Source: MGBC131033 sp910585655
GTDB lineage: Bacteria; Bacillota; Clostridia; Lachnospirales; Lachnospiraceae
Assembly: GCA_949502025.1 (NCBI GenBank)
Contig: CATBCG010000035.1
Location: forward strand, 1 to 62,188
DNA length: 62,188 nucleotides
Reading direction: 5' to 3'
The position numbers and the translations under genes are program-made. Shown one piece after another: positions 8,776-17,753 of this stretch. Each line of letters begins with the position of its first letter. The first letter of the stretch is position 1. The notes below the pieces were generated by a model, which worked only from the letters and a program-made list of their open reading frames with translations, was not told where the DNA came from and made no database searches.

Positions 8776-9180
8776 ATGAAAAATTTTCAGAATTATACAC
8801 CGGAGAAATATTCGGAACCTGGATTTGAAAAAATAGAGGAGGGTATTTACCGGACAAAAAGCCCATATGACGACGATATGATCTTTGTAACATCGTTGTC
8901 CTTTGAGATGGAGCCGGAAAGCTATGGGGAGGAGGACGCCTCTCCAAGAAATCTGACGCAGGTGCCGATAGAGGGAATTTTAGACGAGTTTTATGTGTTT
9001 GTTACAGATTTTTATGAGGAGCTGAACGAGACGAGCGAGACTACTTGTTACCAGGAATTTGGCTCTTTGGAGCTGTCCAATCTGCAGAAATTAAGAACCG
9101 TTATCGGGAAACGGTTTTATGCGGTGTCTTATATGGATGAGGAGGACGAAGAGGAATATTATGAGATGAAAATGGAATAA
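8776..9180 (+). CDS. hypothetical acidic protein, 134 aa
   Basis: I do not recognise this small soluble protein. It is strongly acidic, with a terminal run of Asp/Glu (DEEDEEEYYEMKME), and has no signal or membrane segment. The ribosome site (AGGAATGAGAAG) is weak. It begins seven bases after the start-less ORF and is followed 26 bases later by a P-loop kinase-like gene, suggesting a short operon. The composition recalls small immunity or anti-restriction-like proteins, but that is not evidence of function. Confidence 0.6.
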   Translation: MKNFQNYTPEKYSEPGFEKIEEGIYRTKSPYDDDMIFVTSLSFEMEPESYGEEDASPRNLTQVPIEGILDEFYVFVTDFYEELNETSETTCYQEFGSLELSNLQKLRTVIGKRFYAVSYMDEEDEEEYYEMKME

Positions 9181-9206
9181 TCTGGTGTCGCAAAGGAGGT
9201 GAAAAG

Positions 9207-9722
9207 ATGATTGTTTTGATAGCAGGAGCGTCTCATACAGGAAAAACAGCTCTGGCACAAAAATTATTGGAAACTTATCAGTATCCGTATTTGTCTATTG
9301 ACCATTTAAAGATGGGATTGATTCGGAGCGGGCATACCACGCTGACCCCTATGAGCGAAGATCAGGCTCTGACGGAATATCTGTGGCCGATTGTTCGTGA
9401 AATGATAAAAACAGCGATTGAAAATGAGCAGAATTTGATTGTGGAAGGCTGTTACATTCCATTTGACTGGGAAAAGGATTTTGAGGCAGAATATCTAGCG
9501 AATATAAAATATATCTGCCTGGTGATGAGCGAGCATTATATTAAAAACCATTTTGCAGATATCAGACACTATGCAAGTGTGATAGAAGACCGGGGAGAAG
9601 ATGAGGACTGCACAATAGAATCTGTGTTGGAGGATAATGCAAGGACGCTGGAGCTGTGCCGCGCGTATCAGGTGAAGTATTGTCTGATAGAAGATGAATA
9701 TGAGGTGGAGTTCGAGTGGTGA
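9207..9722 (+). CDS. P-loop NTPase, small-molecule kinase-like
   Basis: A 171-residue protein with a Walker A loop at the very N-terminus (GASHTGKT, residues 7-14) and a following switch DHLKMGLIRSG, an arrangement typical of adenylate-kinase-like or 2-phosphoglycerate-kinase-like enzymes. The central VEGCYIPFDW segment resembles the Walker B region of the same fold. The start follows an excellent AAAGGAGGTGAAAAG. It probably phosphorylates a small substrate with ATP, but the substrate is unknown. A strong hairpin terminator begins at its stop codon. Confidence 0.7.
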   Translation: MIVLIAGASHTGKTALAQKLLETYQYPYLSIDHLKMGLIRSGHTTLTPMSEDQALTEYLWPIVREMIKTAIENEQNLIVEGCYIPFDWEKDFEAEYLANIKYICLVMSEHYIKNHFADIRHYASVIEDRGEDEDCTIESVLEDNARTLELCRAYQVKYCLIEDEYEVEFEW

Positions 9723-9746
9723 AAAGGGGGGAGTGTCCCCCTTTTT
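9723..9746 (+). terminator. rho-independent terminator
   Basis: AAAGGGGG (9723-9730) pairs with CCCCCTTT (9737-9744) around a 6-base loop and runs into TTTTT. It ends the kinase-like gene and could also act in reverse on the minus-strand VanZ gene. The following 169 bases up to 9915 are AT-rich with no supported gene. Confidence 0.85.
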
Positions 9747-9915
9747 CTCTGCGATGTACTCAAAAATTCATTTATGTTAGAATTCCGAAATTTCAATCAT
9801 AAATTGTTCTATTTATTCTTATCTTAAACATTAATAGCATTCATCCTTACCTCCTCAATAAGATGTTTCTATATTCCAGTATATCCATTAAATTAAAAAA
9901 TCAACAAAATTATCG

Positions 9916-10437
9916 TTATTTCTCTGTTTTTAGAAATCCTAACATCCAATCTACAATCGGTCTAAATATAATATACCCCATATATCCAAGTATTCCGCCA
10001 ATTACATTCGTGATTAAATCCGTGATATCCGAAGAACGCAACCCACTGATAAGCGGCTGTAACAGTTCAATCCCAAGGCTCATCAAAAAACAGAAAAGTA
10101 CCGTTTTGCCAAAGACAGCCGTTTTATTTTGAGTGAAGGGAAATAAGAATCCAAAAGGTATGGTCATGATAATATTTAAGCCTATTTGTCGTAAAAAATC
10201 CCCTCTTCTCAATGAAACATCTATAAATGGCACCAAATTCATAGGCGTATAGGGATGATTTAGAACAAATGGGATAGAGGTTATGATTGGCATCAGGGTA
10301 AAATAAAGTACAAAAGAAAGATATAAATACAAAAGTGTATTGACAAGCAGTTTATCGTTACCTTTGAGTTTCCACTTTTTGAAAAACACGAGAGCATATA
10401 AAACAATCAGTGCTATAACATCTATTATATATTTCAC
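9916..10437 (-). CDS. VanZ-like membrane protein
   Basis: A 173-residue protein with four or five membrane helices. The conserved VanZ pattern is visible: NLVPFIDV in the first third, NIIMTIPFGFLFP in the middle and a C-terminal SLGIELLQ...SDITDLITNVIGGILGY motif with its conserved Glu and Asp/Asn residues. VanZ itself confers low-level teicoplanin resistance; most relatives have no known role in the envelope. It lies 28 bases downstream of an Rrf2-type regulator on the same strand and is probably its target. Confidence 0.85.
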   Translation of the reverse strand: MKYIIDVIALIVLYALVFFKKWKLKGNDKLLVNTLLYLYLSFVLYFTLMPIITSIPFVLNHPYTPMNLVPFIDVSLRRGDFLRQIGLNIIMTIPFGFLFPFTQNKTAVFGKTVLFCFLMSLGIELLQPLISGLRSSDITDLITNVIGGILGYMGYIIFRPIVDWMLGFLKTEK

Positions 10438-10465
10438 AGTAACTCTCCTTTCTCTGCTCAGCTTT

Positions 10466-10894
10466 TCACAGTAACTGTTCTGTGTCCTGCTTTACATCCG
10501 CCAGGGTAATCGAAGCCAGCTCCTGTTCCATTGCTGTCTGTACCTGAGTAAGTTTGTCGTCTAATATACGATGAATGTTTTTTCCGACCGGGCAATTCGG
10601 GTTTGGATTTTCATGGAAATGGAACAAATCGCCATGCCCAATACATTCGACGGCATGGTAGACATCTAAAAACGTAATTTCCTTTAATGGCTTTGTGATC
10701 GTAGTGCCGCCCGTGCCGCGTGCTACTTCAATCAGACCGGCTCCCTTGAGCTGACCTAAAAGTTTGCGGATAATCACAGGATTGACGTTGGTGCTTTCAG
10801 CCAGAAAATCACTGGTTATTTTATGATCTTTGCCGAAGACTTCTATACAGGCAAAGATATGAAGTGCTAAGGTAAAACGGCTGGAAATCTGCAT
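10466..10894 (-). CDS. Rrf2-family transcription regulator
   Basis: A 142-residue winged-helix regulator of the Rrf2 family, YwnA-like. The N-terminal MQISSRFTLALHIFACIE, the recognition helix region NPVIIRKLLGQLKGAGLI and the wing RGTGGTTITKP are typical. It has Cys residues in the linker and dimer helices but not the IscR-type CX5CX5C cluster motif, so an Fe-S cofactor is uncertain. ATG 10894 is chosen because AAAGGTGG sits 8 bases upstream; a GTG four codons earlier is less likely. It likely regulates itself and the VanZ-like gene behind it. Confidence 0.85.
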   Translation of the reverse strand: MQISSRFTLALHIFACIEVFGKDHKITSDFLAESTNVNPVIIRKLLGQLKGAGLIEVARGTGGTTITKPLKEITFLDVYHAVECIGHGDLFHFHENPNPNCPVGKNIHRILDDKLTQVQTAMEQELASITLADVKQDTEQLL

Positions 10895-10982
10895 GGAATC
10901 TACCACCTTTCGCGTTTATTGTACTGGATTTGGGGGATGGTGTCAATCCTCAATCAGATAGATACAAAGCTTGAAATAACAG

Positions 10983-11030
10983 AAAAAATAAGGAGATAAA
11001 AAAGTGTACTTTTTTATCTCCTTATTTTTT
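10983..11030. repeat. 48-bp near-perfect palindrome with core AAAAAAGTGTACTTTTTT
   Basis: Two exact 23-base arms (10983-11005 and 11008-11030) flank a two-base centre. The arms include ATAAGGAGAT and the core is AAAAAAGTGTACTTTTTT (10998-11015). It lies in the 350-base divergent gap between the Rrf2 gene and the surface-protein locus. It can act as a bidirectional terminator-like hairpin or a cruciform; the core recurs at 11205. The remaining gap (11031-11204) is AT-rich with no gene seen. Confidence 0.8.
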
Positions 11031-11204
11031 CCAGGAAACAGTATAGCATAAAAAAAAGAATTTTGCAATCCTCATTTTGAAAAATTTAGTAAAACAAGCC
11101 GTTGTTTACGCAGATATATCACGTTTTTACTGATTTTTCAAGCAAGATTTTTGGTTTTCCAGAAAAAAGATTCAGGAATACTTTTAAAGGTGGGGAAAAG
11201 TAAC

Positions 11205-11222
11205 AAAAAAGTACACTTTTTT
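11205..11222. repeat. second, inverted copy of the palindrome core
   Basis: AAAAAAGTACACTTTTTT is the exact reverse complement of the core at 10998-11015, 207 bases away and 22 bases before the start codon of the first surface-protein gene. Two matching sites framing one promoter region suggest operators for one dimeric regulator. Inference from pattern only. Confidence 0.6.
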
Positions 11223-11244
11223 GCATTTTTCAGGGGGATTTTTT

Positions 11245-13281
11245 ATGAATCATAAAATATCAAATAAACATCCGAGCAAGAAACCGACAATCTGCTTTGC
11301 CAGATTTGCTTTGGTGGTAATCGTAACACTGTCTTTGACGGTGACAGGGAGTTTGAGGATATTACAAACGCCTGTTGTTATAAAGGTGGCAGCAAAAGCG
11401 GGAGCAGAGACGGCGGTCATTACCAGCAGAGAGATTCCTTTGGAAACAAGGATACGGACGACTAATTATGGGAGATATAGCAGCGTCTGCCCGATCAGTG
11501 ATTTTATCGATCCGAACGGGGTTTATACCATTGCCTATGCCAATGATAAAACGGTTTTTCTCTCTCATATCAATGATAAGCTAGAGATTACGGATACGAT
11601 TACGATAAAGAAGCCAATGCCGAAAATAGGTGGGGTCTGCTGTGATCAGAGAGGAAATTTTTATATTGCCTGTGGGCAGGAGGATGAGAAAGGAGTACTG
11701 GGCAGTATGGTGACGGTTGCCGTTTATAAATACAGCCCGTCGGGGAAGCTGTTGGGGAAATGCGAGGACGATTATCGTTATCGGACGTATAAAAATGTGT
11801 TAGGCGAGATTATGCTGGAAGATGATTATGAGACAGCACGCGTTCCTTTTAAATCCGGAAATTGCGCGATGGCATTTCGCGGGGATCTTTTGATCTGTTC
11901 GTATGCCAGGGAGATGTATAATACACATCAGTCCAACGGGGTGTTTTGTGTGGATACGACGACTATGAAGGAAACGACAGATTATGACAGCTATGTCAGT
12001 CACTCCTTTCATCAAGCCGTGTTAGTAACGTCCGGTCAGGCTCCGCAGGCAAAGGAGGGGACGGTTATTTTTGCAGATCATGGGGATGGTTTTCCGCGCG
12101 GTATGTCCATTCATATTATGCAGGAACCGGATCCAAGAGAAGTGGATGATTTATTTCCCAAAATGGTAGAAGCAGTTCCGTTTCATTTTTATGGAGAGGA
12201 CGGCGACAATACGACAAATGCCAAATTGACCGGGATTGGGGAGCTGGATAAAGGGATCGTACTGGTCGGTTCGTCGGCAAAATCTATGACAGCCGCAGCT
12301 TATAAGGAAAATCAACAGCTATTTTTACAACTGTTAGATGCGGCTACAGGAAAACCGCTTCTTTCTGCTGCTTCTCGTTTCGGTACATCTATCGAATTTA
12401 ATACGCAGGACTTTTATACGGATGAAGGTATTATCTGGCTGACCAACAATAAAAATAAGCGTGTTATGAATTCTGCCATGGCAGTGATCGATACAGACAA
12501 GGTGCTTGTAATGTGGGAGGAACAGGACAAGAACAATCGGTTTGTCAATTCGTATTATTCTATCGTTCGTTCGGATGGAAAAGTTTTAAAAAAAGCGATT
12601 CCTATGCAAAATGCCCATGTCAACGGAACAGAAGAGTTAAAGTATCACGACGGTTATGTGACCTGGACGTATGCTTCTTCTGACAATCTGGGGAACAATG
12701 CGACTGTTTACCGGCTAGATGTCAATAAGACGACGACAGATAATATGCTCAATGCGATGGTTACGCTTGATGAAGATTTGATCTATGAGGGCGCTGTCAA
12801 TTATACCGGAAAGGAGATTCGCCCGTCAGTTACTGTTACCTATGAAGGGAAAAAGCTAAAAAAAGATAAGGATTATACGATTTCCTACAGCAATAATAAA
12901 AAAATCGGCGTGGCGAAAGTAAAAATCAAAGGGAAAGGCGCCTATAAAGGGACTTTGGTAAAAGAATTTCAAATCACTCCGCCGGAGGTGAAAAACCTTT
13001 CCGGGAAATATTCCGGCGGCAAGATGAAGCTTTCCTGGAAAAAACCTAAGGGAGCCGACGGATATGAGATTTTGGTAATCGACGATGTTTTTCAGGTTCC
13101 GTCCGCGCAATATCACGATTCGGTAAAAACAGCGATCAAGCAGACGACAAAGACGAGCTACAGCGAGAAGCTGAGCAAATCGAAAAACCGCACCTATTAT
13201 GTCCGCCCTTATGCCGATATCAAAGGTCGGCGGATTTACGGGCAGTGGATGGGACCGGTGTTAAGTATAGAGCTAAAGTAA
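11245..13281 (+). CDS. secreted propeller-like protein with C-terminal Ig/Fn3 modules
   Basis: A 678-residue exported protein, first gene of the surface locus. An N-terminal signal segment (hydrophobic around residues 20-40) is followed by a long region of short beta-strands (about 60-510) reminiscent of a propeller. Near 515-585 lies the clostridial surface module with YTGKEIRP and IKGKGAYKGT, then an Fn3-like domain (about 585-678, LSWKKPKGADGYEI). ATG 11245 follows CAGGGGGA; an upstream TTG at 11221 is rejected because it leaves the signal peptide buried. No sortase motif is seen. It probably binds at the cell surface; ligand unknown. Confidence 0.75.
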   Translation: MNHKISNKHPSKKPTICFARFALVVIVTLSLTVTGSLRILQTPVVIKVAAKAGAETAVITSREIPLETRIRTTNYGRYSSVCPISDFIDPNGVYTIAYANDKTVFLSHINDKLEITDTITIKKPMPKIGGVCCDQRGNFYIACGQEDEKGVLGSMVTVAVYKYSPSGKLLGKCEDDYRYRTYKNVLGEIMLEDDYETARVPFKSGNCAMAFRGDLLICSYAREMYNTHQSNGVFCVDTTTMKETTDYDSYVSHSFHQAVLVTSGQAPQAKEGTVIFADHGDGFPRGMSIHIMQEPDPREVDDLFPKMVEAVPFHFYGEDGDNTTNAKLTGIGELDKGIVLVGSSAKSMTAAAYKENQQLFLQLLDAATGKPLLSAASRFGTSIEFNTQDFYTDEGIIWLTNNKNKRVMNSAMAVIDTDKVLVMWEEQDKNNRFVNSYYSIVRSDGKVLKKAIPMQNAHVNGTEELKYHDGYVTWTYASSDNLGNNATVYRLDVNKTTTDNMLNAMVTLDEDLIYEGAVNYTGKEIRPSVTVTYEGKKLKKDKDYTISYSNNKKIGVAKVKIKGKGAYKGTLVKEFQITPPEVKNLSGKYSGGKMKLSWKKPKGADGYEILVIDDVFQVPSAQYHDSVKTAIKQTTKTSYSEKLSKSKNRTYYVRPYADIKGRRIYGQWMGPVLSIELK

Positions 13282-13298
13282 AGAAAGGAGATTTTATC

Positions 13299-14417
13299 AT
13301 GAAACACAAGGACAAAAGAAACATTCAAAGCAAACAAATTCGGAGGGCAAACGGCGTATCCGTCATATCGCGGATAACAGGTATGGCACGGGCAGTCTGC
13401 ATACTGATGGTCTGCTCCATTCTTCTAGCAGGGATTCCGGCTGCACAGGCGCAGGCTGCAAAAGCAAAGCTGAGCGGATATGATTCAATAAAGGAGTTTT
13501 CCGATGGTCTGGCAATGGTGAGTAAAAAGGAAAAATATGGTTTTATTGATAAGAAAGGAAATGTGGTAGTAAAACCAAAGTATGAGTGGGCATACCAGTT
13601 TTCTGACGGATTGGCAGTAGTAAGTCAGGATGGAAAGTATGGTTTTATCAATACAAAAGGAAAGGTAGCAATTAAGTTAAAGTATGACTCTGCAAGTAGT
13701 TTTTCAGAGGGATTGGCATGTGTAAGTAAAGATGGGAAGAACAGCTTTATTGATAAAAAAGGGAAAGAAATCATCAAGCTGGGTTCCGGTCTTCCGGTCG
13801 GGGACTTTTCGGACGGCGTAGTGGCTGTAATGAACGGGGATAGCAGTTATAAGATTATTGACAAAAAGGGCAAGACAATAGCAAAAAACCTAAAATATGA
13901 TACGATAGGAAACTTTTCGGACGGGCTGGCTCCTGTATGCAAAGATGGCAAGTGGGGCTTTATCAATAAAAAAGGCAAAGTAGTGATAAAGTTGAAATAT
14001 GAATATGTGAGACCGTTTCACGAAGGTTTGGCTATGGTGACAAAGGGCAATGAAAAGTATGGCTTTATTGATAAGACAGGAAAAGAAGTTATCAAACAGA
14101 AATACGAGCCGTTCGGCAGCACTCCGGATGGTTTTGCAGACGGCGTGGTAATCATTATGAAAAATGGCAGATGGATAATCGTAGACAAAAAGGGGAAGGA
14201 AATAAAGCTGAAAGAGGAGTATTTCTTCTGTTATGATTTTTCCGACGGGTTGGCTGTCGTGAATACGACGTCAGGAAGCGTAGTGATCAATAAAAAAGGA
14301 AAAGAAGTGGTGACAGGCTACGATTCTGTTTCCAACTATTCGGAAGGTATCCTGGTAGCGCAGAAGAAGGGGAAATATTACTTCTTAGATAAGAAGGGGA
14401 ACGTTGTGCTGAAATGA
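13299..14417 (+). CDS. secreted WG-repeat protein
   Basis: A 372-residue exported protein made of about nine WG/KWG-type repeats, each of the form FSDGLAVV...YGFIDKKG followed by a YD or KY strand; two repeats have lost the GF motif. The N-terminus has a basic stretch and a signal segment ending near AQAQAAKA (about residues 25-55). ATG 13299 is preferred because AAAGGAGATTTTATC precedes it. WG repeats form beta-rich binding surfaces of unknown ligand. It overlaps the next gene by ATGA, so the two are translationally coupled. Confidence 0.85.
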   Translation: MKHKDKRNIQSKQIRRANGVSVISRITGMARAVCILMVCSILLAGIPAAQAQAAKAKLSGYDSIKEFSDGLAMVSKKEKYGFIDKKGNVVVKPKYEWAYQFSDGLAVVSQDGKYGFINTKGKVAIKLKYDSASSFSEGLACVSKDGKNSFIDKKGKEIIKLGSGLPVGDFSDGVVAVMNGDSSYKIIDKKGKTIAKNLKYDTIGNFSDGLAPVCKDGKWGFINKKGKVVIKLKYEYVRPFHEGLAMVTKGNEKYGFIDKTGKEVIKQKYEPFGSTPDGFADGVVIIMKNGRWIIVDKKGKEIKLKEEYFFCYDFSDGLAVVNTTSGSVVINKKGKEVVTGYDSVSNYSEGILVAQKKGKYYFLDKKGNVVLK

Positions 14418-16345
14418 AAAAGAGGAATTATGTTATAAAAGCTGTGGTATTCGTGCTTACACTCACCCTTTTTTTGACGGGGATTCCGTTAAAAGTGCAG
14501 GGAGCGGCAGCAAAGCCGGTAATTGGCAGCAGTCAGGCTACAATAAAGAAAAATTCCTGTACAGTGACAGCAGGGAAAAAGCTGAAGCTGACCGCCAAGT
14601 CGGGCAAAAGTAATATCACAAAAAAAGGGACTTGGAAATCAAGTAAAAAGAACGTAGCGGTTATCAGTAAATCAGGGGTATTGACGGCAAAAGGGGCGGG
14701 GACGGCTTATATTACCATAAGTTATAAAGGGCAGACCTCGAAAAAGCTGAAAGTGGTTGTGAAAGAGGCGCAGGTAGTATCCAAGCCGGAAGCAGGCTAT
14801 TATCGTCTTACCTATGATATCAACACGAAAGAGAAGTTTGCCAGCTTGTCGGGCGACCGTACCCAGGATGTCCGTGGGGAGATTTTACAATTTGCAGCGA
14901 CCGTAAAAACAGATCTTCGTTCGGGAAAGACATTTCTTGGATGGTATACGAAAAAAACAGGAGGCAGGCAGGTATTAGAGACGGAGGTTCCAACTGCCAA
15001 TATGACCTTGTATGCGCATTATACAGAGAAAATCACACGACCTGTAACGTTTCGTCTGGGCTGTAATTATGGCGGTACTTATAGCTTTCTGGGCTCCGGG
15101 GATTGGTTTGACTGGAAAACGCAGTCATATGAACGGGGACCGATGCAGGAACACGATAAAGATAATGTGACATGGAAGCATAGTTATCCGGTTTCTAAGA
15201 ACAATACTTATACAATAGACAGCCTGCCGCAGCCATCAGTGCCGGGATATCGTTTTCTTGGCTGGTATACCGAAAAAAATTTTGCAGCGAAGAGCAAAGT
15301 AGAACCAGGGCAGAGCCTGAGTACAAAGGTAGATACGCTTTATGCCTGCTTTTCCAAAAAGCTGACGATTTCCTTTGACGATAAATTCGGCGGCAAATAT
15401 GAGGATATTGTGGTGGATACCTGTCGCTCGATTGCGGAATGCGGACAGGAATTGCCGGAGGTTAGGCGTCCGGGTCTGGTTTTTAAGGGCTGGAATTTGA
15501 GTGTCGATGAAAGCGGAACGAAACAACCGTTGACAGCCGATTCTGTTTTTAAAAATACCATTGCCTGGAGCGGGATGGTATGTCTGACCTGCGACAAGGC
15601 ATTCAAGCAGCAGTTGGATTTTTATTTTCATAAGAAAACTTGTGATAATAACGGGGAACACGATTGGTTCATGATTTACGACGAACCCGACCATATTACC
15701 TTGTATCCGATATATGAGCGCAGAAATGACCTTACTCTGGATTTTGATCCGAATGGGGGCTATTTTTCAGCATACAACAAAGAAAATTATGAGTTGCTGA
15801 TTTACCGGGAGGACGTAGGAGAGTGTAAGGCGGGTCATGGTTATAAAAACAATAAGACGAGCGGGCTTTTTTATGGCTCTGGTTCTACGTATCCGGCAGT
15901 GGAGGGGGAGAAGTATCCTGACGGCTGGGCTCATAATGGCGGCGCGTATACGATGCCAAAACCAAGCAGATCAAATTACAAATTTGGAGGATGGATTATG
16001 CCGGACGGCTCCGAATTTACCTTTGATACCATCCTTACAGAAAGCATGACCCTTACGGCGAAATGGCTTCCATGGAAATGCAGTGTCCTGTTTTTGCCGC
16101 AGGATGAGCATTACGACGGAACCTTCACAAAAGAAGAGCGGGCTGCCTGCGGGCTGGATAACAGCAATCGCTATTCGGTTACGACAGAAACGTCGCTAAG
16201 CCAAGCGGGCTATCGTCTGCCTATTCCGACACACCCGGATAAGCGTACATTTCTGGGCTGGTTTTACAAGGACGGAAGGAAGTTTGAGGTAACGGATCAG
16301 GTGATGTCGGATATCGTTGTTTATGCGCGATGGAGTACGCCGTGA
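14414..16345 (+). CDS. secreted protein with Big2 and InlB-type repeats
   Basis: A 643-residue exported protein. After a signal peptide (residues 1-30) comes a Big2 bacterial Ig domain (about 40-120, KGTWKSSKKNVAVISKSGVL). The rest is a series of Listeria-Bacteroides (InlB B) repeats, recognised by FLGWYTKKTGG, FLGWYTEKNF, FKGWNL, FGGWIMPDGSEF and FLGWFYKDGRKF. Such modules act as stalks or adhesin arms on the surface of gut Firmicutes. There is no LPXTG or obvious anchor, so it may bind the wall non-covalently or be released. It is translationally coupled to the WG-repeat gene. Confidence 0.85.
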   Translation: MKKRNYVIKAVVFVLTLTLFLTGIPLKVQGAAAKPVIGSSQATIKKNSCTVTAGKKLKLTAKSGKSNITKKGTWKSSKKNVAVISKSGVLTAKGAGTAYITISYKGQTSKKLKVVVKEAQVVSKPEAGYYRLTYDINTKEKFASLSGDRTQDVRGEILQFAATVKTDLRSGKTFLGWYTKKTGGRQVLETEVPTANMTLYAHYTEKITRPVTFRLGCNYGGTYSFLGSGDWFDWKTQSYERGPMQEHDKDNVTWKHSYPVSKNNTYTIDSLPQPSVPGYRFLGWYTEKNFAAKSKVEPGQSLSTKVDTLYACFSKKLTISFDDKFGGKYEDIVVDTCRSIAECGQELPEVRRPGLVFKGWNLSVDESGTKQPLTADSVFKNTIAWSGMVCLTCDKAFKQQLDFYFHKKTCDNNGEHDWFMIYDEPDHITLYPIYERRNDLTLDFDPNGGYFSAYNKENYELLIYREDVGECKAGHGYKNNKTSGLFYGSGSTYPAVEGEKYPDGWAHNGGAYTMPKPSRSNYKFGGWIMPDGSEFTFDTILTESMTLTAKWLPWKCSVLFLPQDEHYDGTFTKEERAACGLDNSNRYSVTTETSLSQAGYRLPIPTHPDKRTFLGWFYKDGRKFEVTDQVMSDIVVYARWSTP

Positions 16346-16408
16346 GGCGGGATAACATAAGAGGATATGCTATAGGGCAGTTTACCAGAAAAGGAAGGAA
16401 GATACATC

Positions 16409-17134
16409 ATGTGGGGAAAACGGATGAAGCTGGTGGTGATGGTATGCGTTCTGATCTGCCTGCTGACAGAGCCTGATACAGTCGTAGCGGCAAAGACTCA
16501 AACAGCCATAGAGACCGATACAACGGCAGAGGTTGAAAAGGTCAGGGAGGGACTGGTAGAGGAAGACGGTCATTACCGCTATTATGAGAACGGAAAACAG
16601 GTCAAGGGACGTTGGGTGACGATAGACGGAAAGAAGTTTTATTTTAAGAAAACGGGTAACGCACCTTCTGGAAGCCATAGAATTAAGGGGATTTATTATG
16701 TGTTCAATGAGAAAGGGCAGCTTTTTTTACCAAAGGAAAAGAAAGTCGTCAGTGTAAAAACAAGTAAAGGCAAGACGAAACAATATCTGGTAAATAAAGA
16801 CGGAACGGCGGCAAAGGGCTGGTCAGAGGACAAAACCTATTATGCAGATGAAACAGGCAAGGTGACGACTGGTATCTTTGTACAGAAGGAAAAATTTTAT
16901 GTGTTTGACGCAAAGGGGAAATACCAGGAAGAAAAAACAAAACAGCTACGGAAAGCGGCAAAGTATGAAAAGCCGTTTGCTCCGGTAAAAGAGATCATCG
17001 GCAAACCGAAAAAGTCCGAATACGATGCAAGCTGCTACGGGGATGGGGAGGACGGGATCCTGACCTATTCCGGCTTTACAGTATTTACTTATAAGCCAAA
17101 GCAAGGCAAAGAGATTTTTATGGGTGTAGAATAG
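16409..17134 (+). CDS. secreted cell-wall-binding-repeat protein
   Basis: A 241-residue exported protein with a signal peptide (about 1-30, ending VVAAKT). Residues 50-175 hold choline/glucan-binding-like repeats with paired aromatic strands: HYRYYENGKQVKGRWVTIDG, KKFYFKKTG, GIYYVFNEKGQLF and EKFYVFDAKGKY. The C-terminal 60 residues are a small domain of unknown type (YGDGEDGILTYSGFTVFTYK). It has no catalytic domain, so it may be a wall-bound scaffold or inhibitor for the transglutaminase-fold enzymes that follow. The next gene starts 16 bases downstream. Confidence 0.75.
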   Translation: MWGKRMKLVVMVCVLICLLTEPDTVVAAKTQTAIETDTTAEVEKVREGLVEEDGHYRYYENGKQVKGRWVTIDGKKFYFKKTGNAPSGSHRIKGIYYVFNEKGQLFLPKEKKVVSVKTSKGKTKQYLVNKDGTAAKGWSEDKTYYADETGKVTTGIFVQKEKFYVFDAKGKYQEEKTKQLRKAAKYEKPFAPVKEIIGKPKKSEYDASCYGDGEDGILTYSGFTVFTYKPKQGKEIFMGVE

Positions 17135-17150
17135 AAAGGGGAATCACACG

Positions 17151-17741
17151 ATGAAAAACAAGAGAAAACAGACGGTCGCTTTTTTGCTTGCGCTGGTTAT
17201 CCTGATAGCCGGAATACCGGCAGGCAGGGCTCAGGCAGCTAAGGCTCAGGCTTTAAAGACGGCAGCTCAATCCGATCTGGAGGATACAGTAGAAACGATC
17301 GTAAACAAGGAGACGAAGCGTAAAGACAGCGCAAAGGAGAAGCTGAAAAAGCTCTTTCTCTATATGGAAGAAGATTACGATTACGGGCGTGCAGTCAGTT
17401 TTGAGACCTATTCCGGCTGGGAAGAGGAGTATGCAGCCGAGATGTTTGAGGACGAAAAAGGAAGCTGCTATCATTTTGCCGCCGCGTATGCGTATCTGGC
17501 AAAAAAGGCAACCGATTATCCGGTGCGGATCGGGGTCGGAAAGACGAATGGCTTTAGTGGGAAGTGGCAGAAACATGCCTGGGTGGAGATTAAAATAAAA
17601 TCCAAATGGTATGTCTGCGATCCGAACATGGACAAATATGCGGAGGAGTCCTCGCTTACTTATTTTTTAAAGAAGAGAAGCTCCTTAAAGGAAACTTACA
17701 ACAATTATAAAAAAGTAGAATATGTTACGGTTTCTTTTTAG
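17151..17741 (+). CDS. secreted transglutaminase-fold protein 1
   Basis: A 196-residue exported protein: signal peptide (1-30, ending AQAAKA), a charged helical stretch, and a transglutaminase-like core with Cys106 (DEKGSCYHFAAAYAYLAKKA), His142 (KHAWVEIKI) and Asp157 (WYVCDPN). The triad is complete, so it should be a thiol enzyme acting outside the cell, probably on wall peptides or surface proteins; peptidase action is as likely as cross-linking. It has no wall-binding repeat of its own, but the preceding gene encodes one. Ribosome site AAAGGGGAATCACACG. Confidence 0.8.
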   Translation: MKNKRKQTVAFLLALVILIAGIPAGRAQAAKAQALKTAAQSDLEDTVETIVNKETKRKDSAKEKLKKLFLYMEEDYDYGRAVSFETYSGWEEEYAAEMFEDEKGSCYHFAAAYAYLAKKATDYPVRIGVGKTNGFSGKWQKHAWVEIKIKSKWYVCDPNMDKYAEESSLTYFLKKRSSLKETYNNYKKVEYVTVSF

Positions 17742-17753
17742 AGGGATACGGTC

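Noticed and set aside
9825..9856. GAGGAGGTAAGG followed by ATG on the minus strand
   Set aside because: A perfect ribosome site, but the frame stops after six codons; treated as chance or debris.
13470..14400. Regularly repeated units that might suggest a CRISPR or tandem DNA repeat
   Set aside because: The repetition is at protein level (WG repeats) with variable DNA; no spacer-repeat pattern exists anywhere in the window.
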